Below are positions 61,069 through 64,000 of a stretch of DNA of 64,000 nucleotides, piece after piece. The stretch lies in assembly GCF_003952365.1 (NCBI RefSeq), contig NZ_CP034443.1:5697001-5761000 (forward strand), written 5' to 3'. Under the pieces are notes generated by a model. It saw only the letters and a program-made list of their open reading frames with translations. It was not told where the DNA came from and did not search any database. This DNA comes from Mesorhizobium sp. M9A.F.Ca.ET.002.03.1.2 (GTDB lineage: Bacteria > Pseudomonadota > Alphaproteobacteria > Rhizobiales > Rhizobiaceae). Made by a program: the position numbers and the translations under genes. Every line of letters begins with the position of its first letter. The first letter of the stretch is position 1.

Positions 61069-63536
61069 CTGGCGAACTCTTCCATGTCGGCCCAGGGATC
61101 GCCGGAGGTGGCCAGAAGATCCGGCAGCGAAGAATAATTCAGATCCTCCGGCGCATCGATGGATTCCAGATCGGGCCAGCTCACCGGCGTCGAGGCCGGC
61201 AAATTGGTGCGGGCGCGCAGCGAGTAAGGTGCTGCCGAGGTGTGGCCCCGCGCATTGCGGTGATAGTCGATGAAGATGCGCCGCTTGCGGTTGTCCTTGC
61301 CCATGGTGGTGGTGAAGGTGTCGGGCGCGGTGGCGGCCAATGCCGAGGAGATGGCGCTGGTCGCCTGGTGCAGCTTCTTCCAGTTCTGTTTTTGCGTCAC
61401 CGGCACGGTGATGTGGATGCCCTTGCCGCCCGAGGTTTTGGCAAATGGCACCAACCCCATCGCCTCGAGTTCGGCGCGGATATGCACCGCCGCCTCGACC
61501 ACCTCGCGCCAGGCAATCCCCTCACCCGGATCGAGGTCGAAGACGATCAGGTCGGGCTTGTCGAGCCGCGTGCGATGGGTGCCCCAAGTGTGGAACTCGA
61601 CGACGCCGAACTGCGCCAGCGCCAGATAGCCCTTGGCATCTTCCACCGACAGATAGGATTTGGTCTCGCCCTCGGAATTGGTCGCCTGGAAGGTCGCCAC
61701 CGATGGAGGCATGCCGGTAAAGGCATGGCGCTGGAAGAAACAGTCCTGCGGCTTGCCGGTAGGGCAGCGCACCAGCGACACCGGGCGGCCGAGGATGTGC
61801 GGCAGCATGAAGTCGCCGACCAGCGCGTAGTAGACGGCAATGTCGAGCTTGGTCGGCCCGGTCTTGCCAAACAGCCGCCGCGTCGGGTTGGTCACCCAGA
61901 TCGTGGCGAGGTCGGCTTCCGAAATCAGCCGCTTGCGCTTGACTGATACCGGCGTCGACAGGCCGACATCCCTGAGCCCGCGGAACACCGCGTGGCGCAG
62001 CATGTTGTCGCCGGTGCGGTTGGCATAGTGGATGCGGGCCGAGAGCAGCGGCCGCACCCAGTTCATCTCGCGCATGATCTCTCGCGGAACCCCTTCGGGC
62101 GCCGACGCGCCGGCGCGCAGCGGCTCCAGCCGGGCCAGCAATTCGCCTGCTGTCTCGGCATCGAAGCCGGTGCCGACCTTGCCGCGATAATGCAATTCGC
62201 CGTCCTCGAATTCGGCGAGACCGAGTGCGGCCAGCCCCTCGGCCGCATCGGAGACGGTGTAGCCGGCGATGACGAAGTCGTCGGTTTTCAGCGCCTTGAT
62301 CTTGGTCCAGGTCTTGGTGCGGCCGCTCTGATAGGTCGCCGTGGCGCGTTTGGAGACGACGCCTTCCAGCCCCATCTCGGAGGCCTGATCATAGAGTGCC
62401 TGGCCGTCGCCTTCGACATGGTCTGAGAGCTGGATGGCGGAGTTGGCGCCAAGCCCGGACAGCAGTTGCGCAAGCAGCGCCTTGCGCCGGCCGAGAGGTG
62501 CTTTTCTCAAGTCCCAGCCGTCGAGATAAAGCAGGTCGAAGGCATAAAAGTGCAGCTTGTTGCCAGCACCCTTGGCCAGCGCATCCTGCAGCAGCGCGAA
62601 GCGGCTGATGCCCTTGACGTCGAGGGCAACGACCTCGCCGTCTATGATTGCGTCCCGGCACGGCAGCCTGGCGAAGGCAAGCGGCAGATCGCCATAGCGC
62701 TTCGTCCAGTCGAGACCGGCGCGGGTGATCAGCTTGACCGCGCCGTCGGAAAGATGCGCCATAGTACGGTAGCCGTCGAACTTGATCTCATGCAGCCAGA
62801 CTTCGCCGGTGCGGTCCGCGGGGTCATCACCGCCCGGCGGCTTCGGAATCTGCGTCGCCAGCTGCGGCTCGATGCGGGCAGGCGCTGGCGTCTTTACCGC
62901 GCCGGGCAGCGCGCCGGGTTTCAGCACGACAGGCTTTGCCTGTTTGGCCGCCGGCTTCGGCGACGCCACCAGCTCCTCGATGCGGCGGCCGGATTTGACG
63001 CTTTCCGGCCGCATGGCAAGGATGTCGAGCTTGGTGTCGGACGCCAGATCGCGTTCCTTGAACAGCAGCCAGTTGTTCTTGCCCTCATCCTCGCCGGGCT
63101 TGGGCTTCAGCCGTGTCAGCATCCAGCCGCCATTCAGCTTCTCGCCGGCGAGGCGGAATTTGAAGGAACCGGTGAGCAAACTCTTTTCGACATCGTCCAT
63201 CGGCGCCCAGGTGCCGGTGTCCCAGACGATCATCGGCCCGCCGCCGTACTCTCCCTCGGGAATCACGCCCTCGAAGTCGATATATTCGAGCGGATGGTCC
63301 TCGGTCTCAACCGCCAGCCGCTTGTCGGCGGGGTTGAGCGACGGGCCGCGCGGCACAGCCCAGCTCTTCAGCACATCGCCGACCTGCAGCCGAAGGTCGT
63401 AATGGTCTGATGTGGCATGGTGCTTATGGACGACGAAGCGGTTGCCTTCTCCGGCAGCCAGCCCGCCGACGGGTTCCGGCGTCTTCGAGAATTCGCGCTT
63501 GGCGCGATAGACCTCGAGTTTTGGGGGGGCCGCCAT
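61035..63536 (-). CDS. ligD: ATP-dependent DNA ligase D (PE-LIG-POL)
   Basis: An 833-residue enzyme in the order phosphoesterase, ligase, polymerase. PE (~35-165): HHATSDHYDLRLQ and EDHPLEYIDFEGVIPEGEYG. LIG (~245-530): nucleotidyl-Lys252 in EIKFDGYR, IIDGEVVALD, FYAFDLLYLDG, MGLEGVVSKR. POL (~560-825): LIVFDLDPGEG with two metal Asp, KTSGGKGIHITVPV and RRIFIDYHRNARG. It processes and seals double-strand breaks with Ku. The C-terminus GSSPP is encoded by the inserted palindromic repeat. Confidence 0.97.
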   Translation of the reverse strand: MAAPPKLEVYRAKREFSKTPEPVGGLAAGEGNRFVVHKHHATSDHYDLRLQVGDVLKSWAVPRGPSLNPADKRLAVETEDHPLEYIDFEGVIPEGEYGGGPMIVWDTGTWAPMDDVEKSLLTGSFKFRLAGEKLNGGWMLTRLKPKPGEDEGKNNWLLFKERDLASDTKLDILAMRPESVKSGRRIEELVASPKPAAKQAKPVVLKPGALPGAVKTPAPARIEPQLATQIPKPPGGDDPADRTGEVWLHEIKFDGYRTMAHLSDGAVKLITRAGLDWTKRYGDLPLAFARLPCRDAIIDGEVVALDVKGISRFALLQDALAKGAGNKLHFYAFDLLYLDGWDLRKAPLGRRKALLAQLLSGLGANSAIQLSDHVEGDGQALYDQASEMGLEGVVSKRATATYQSGRTKTWTKIKALKTDDFVIAGYTVSDAAEGLAALGLAEFEDGELHYRGKVGTGFDAETAGELLARLEPLRAGASAPEGVPREIMREMNWVRPLLSARIHYANRTGDNMLRHAVFRGLRDVGLSTPVSVKRKRLISEADLATIWVTNPTRRLFGKTGPTKLDIAVYYALVGDFMLPHILGRPVSLVRCPTGKPQDCFFQRHAFTGMPPSVATFQATNSEGETKSYLSVEDAKGYLALAQFGVVEFHTWGTHRTRLDKPDLIVFDLDPGEGIAWREVVEAAVHIRAELEAMGLVPFAKTSGGKGIHITVPVTQKQNWKKLHQATSAISSALAATAPDTFTTTMGKDNRKRRIFIDYHRNARGHTSAAPYSLRARTNLPASTPVSWPDLESIDAPEDLNYSSLPDLLATSGDPWADMEEFARDLPVLGSSPP

Positions 63537-63584
63537 GTCAAGGACCGAAGCGCGCGGCGGTCAAGAGCAACCGCCTCATTCCTT

Positions 63585-63746
63585 CGCGCCCCCCTCTGTC
63601 CTGCCGGACATCTCCCCCACTTGTGGGGAGATTGGCCGTCACGATGGCCTTCGCCAATCTGCGACGTTGCAACGGAAGAGCCGGCGCCAAAGCTGTCGAT
63701 CTCCCCCCTCGTGGGGGAGATGTCCGGCAGGACAGAGGGGGGCGCG
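63585..63746. repeat. facing pair of family A palindromic repeats
   Basis: cgcccccctctgtcctgccg at the left and cggcaggacagaggggggcg at the right, 50 bases upstream of the ligD start; they cover most of the gap to the next gene. Confidence 0.85.
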
Positions 63747-63835
63747 ACAGAACGATACGCCCGTTCGAAAAGATGGATGTTGCTGCGGGCATCAGGTGAC
63801 TAGCCAAAAAAAGTCGCTGCCACCAATCACCCGGC

Positions 63836-64000
63836 TCAATCGTCGGTGGCCGGCGTCAGCTCGAGCTCGGCCGGCGACAGGCCCTGCTGGAGCTGGCTCA
63901 GCCGGAACTCATCGACCCAGTAGGCCTCGCCGTCGACGAGGACGCGCGCTTTGTAGGCACCGGCGGAAAAGCTCTGTGCGGTGATGTAGACCTTGTGCCG
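63836..64000 (-). CDS. C-terminal end of an unidentified protein, cut by window
   Basis: The frame is open from the window edge for 54 residues to TGA at 63836: HKVYITAQSFSAGAYKARVL, VDGEAYWVDEFRLSQLQQGL, and an acidic end. The peptide has beta-strand character; no family can be named from this piece. Confidence 0.6.
   Translation of the reverse strand, partial: RHKVYITAQSFSAGAYKARVLVDGEAYWVDEFRLSQLQQGLSPAELELTPATDD

Overview
The window is about 64 kb of GC-rich DNA from an alphaproteobacterium, most likely Mesorhizobium or a close relative. Evidence for this is minCDE, two SyrA/ExoX-like small membrane proteins, BA14K and DUF3606 proteins, a Ku/LigD end-joining locus, an archaic chaperone-usher operon, and many rhizobial-type palindromic intergenic repeats. 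The assignment is inferred from gene content, not from a search.

Layout. 1-5.7 kb is the structural end of a decayed podovirus-like prophage on the minus strand: a terS-like gene, a terL gene split by a repeat, a Gp13-like protein, small proteins and a portal gene cut by the window edge. A host-like cupin gene and a divergent methyltransferase gene interrupt it. 6-11.2 kb is accessory sequence: DoxX, tryptophan 2,3-dioxygenase with a divergent Lrp-type regulator, several very small genes, a tRNA-Gln(TTG) and two DUF3606 proteins. 11.3-18.9 kb is a minus-strand signalling cluster: a two-module membrane sensor fused to an MFS permease, an orphan ABC-type periplasmic binding protein, and a PAS-PAS-GGDEF-EAL protein. 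Both outer genes are broken by indel-rich tandem copies of their own sequence, which may be assembly faults. 19.3-28 kb holds NAD formate dehydrogenase, a MocR regulator, a D-amino-acid dehydrogenase-like oxidoreductase and a divergent four-gene polyamine/opine-type ABC transporter.

28-34 kb is mixed: YdeI-like protein, SDR, LysR, a pseudo-HtrA, YghU-type GST, a GNAT and the first ExoX-like gene. 34.7-39.3 kb is a complete archaic chaperone-usher operon with a frameshift in the tip-subunit gene. 39.3-42.4 kb is an EamA exporter and minCDE. 42.6-48.5 kb includes a truncated SRAP gene, BA14K, an HTH/Fic pair (mobile mystery A/B) set beside kamA with a kamA fragment at its far end, and an MscS channel. 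49-58.2 kb holds an ABC-F protein, a lysozyme-like lipoprotein, the second ExoX-like gene, an amidase, a WD40 membrane protein, exonuclease III and an alpha/beta hydrolase. 58.4-63.5 kb is a non-homologous end-joining locus: ligD, ku, and an overlapping BRCT/HTH/TPR protein.

A theme of the window is duplicated gene ends: partial copies of the EAL, sensor-MFS, kamA, ABC-F, ligD, YdeI-like and 101-aa genes lie near the intact copies. Two families of palindromic repeats recur about ten times, often at gene ends, and have split terL and rewritten the stop codon of ligD.
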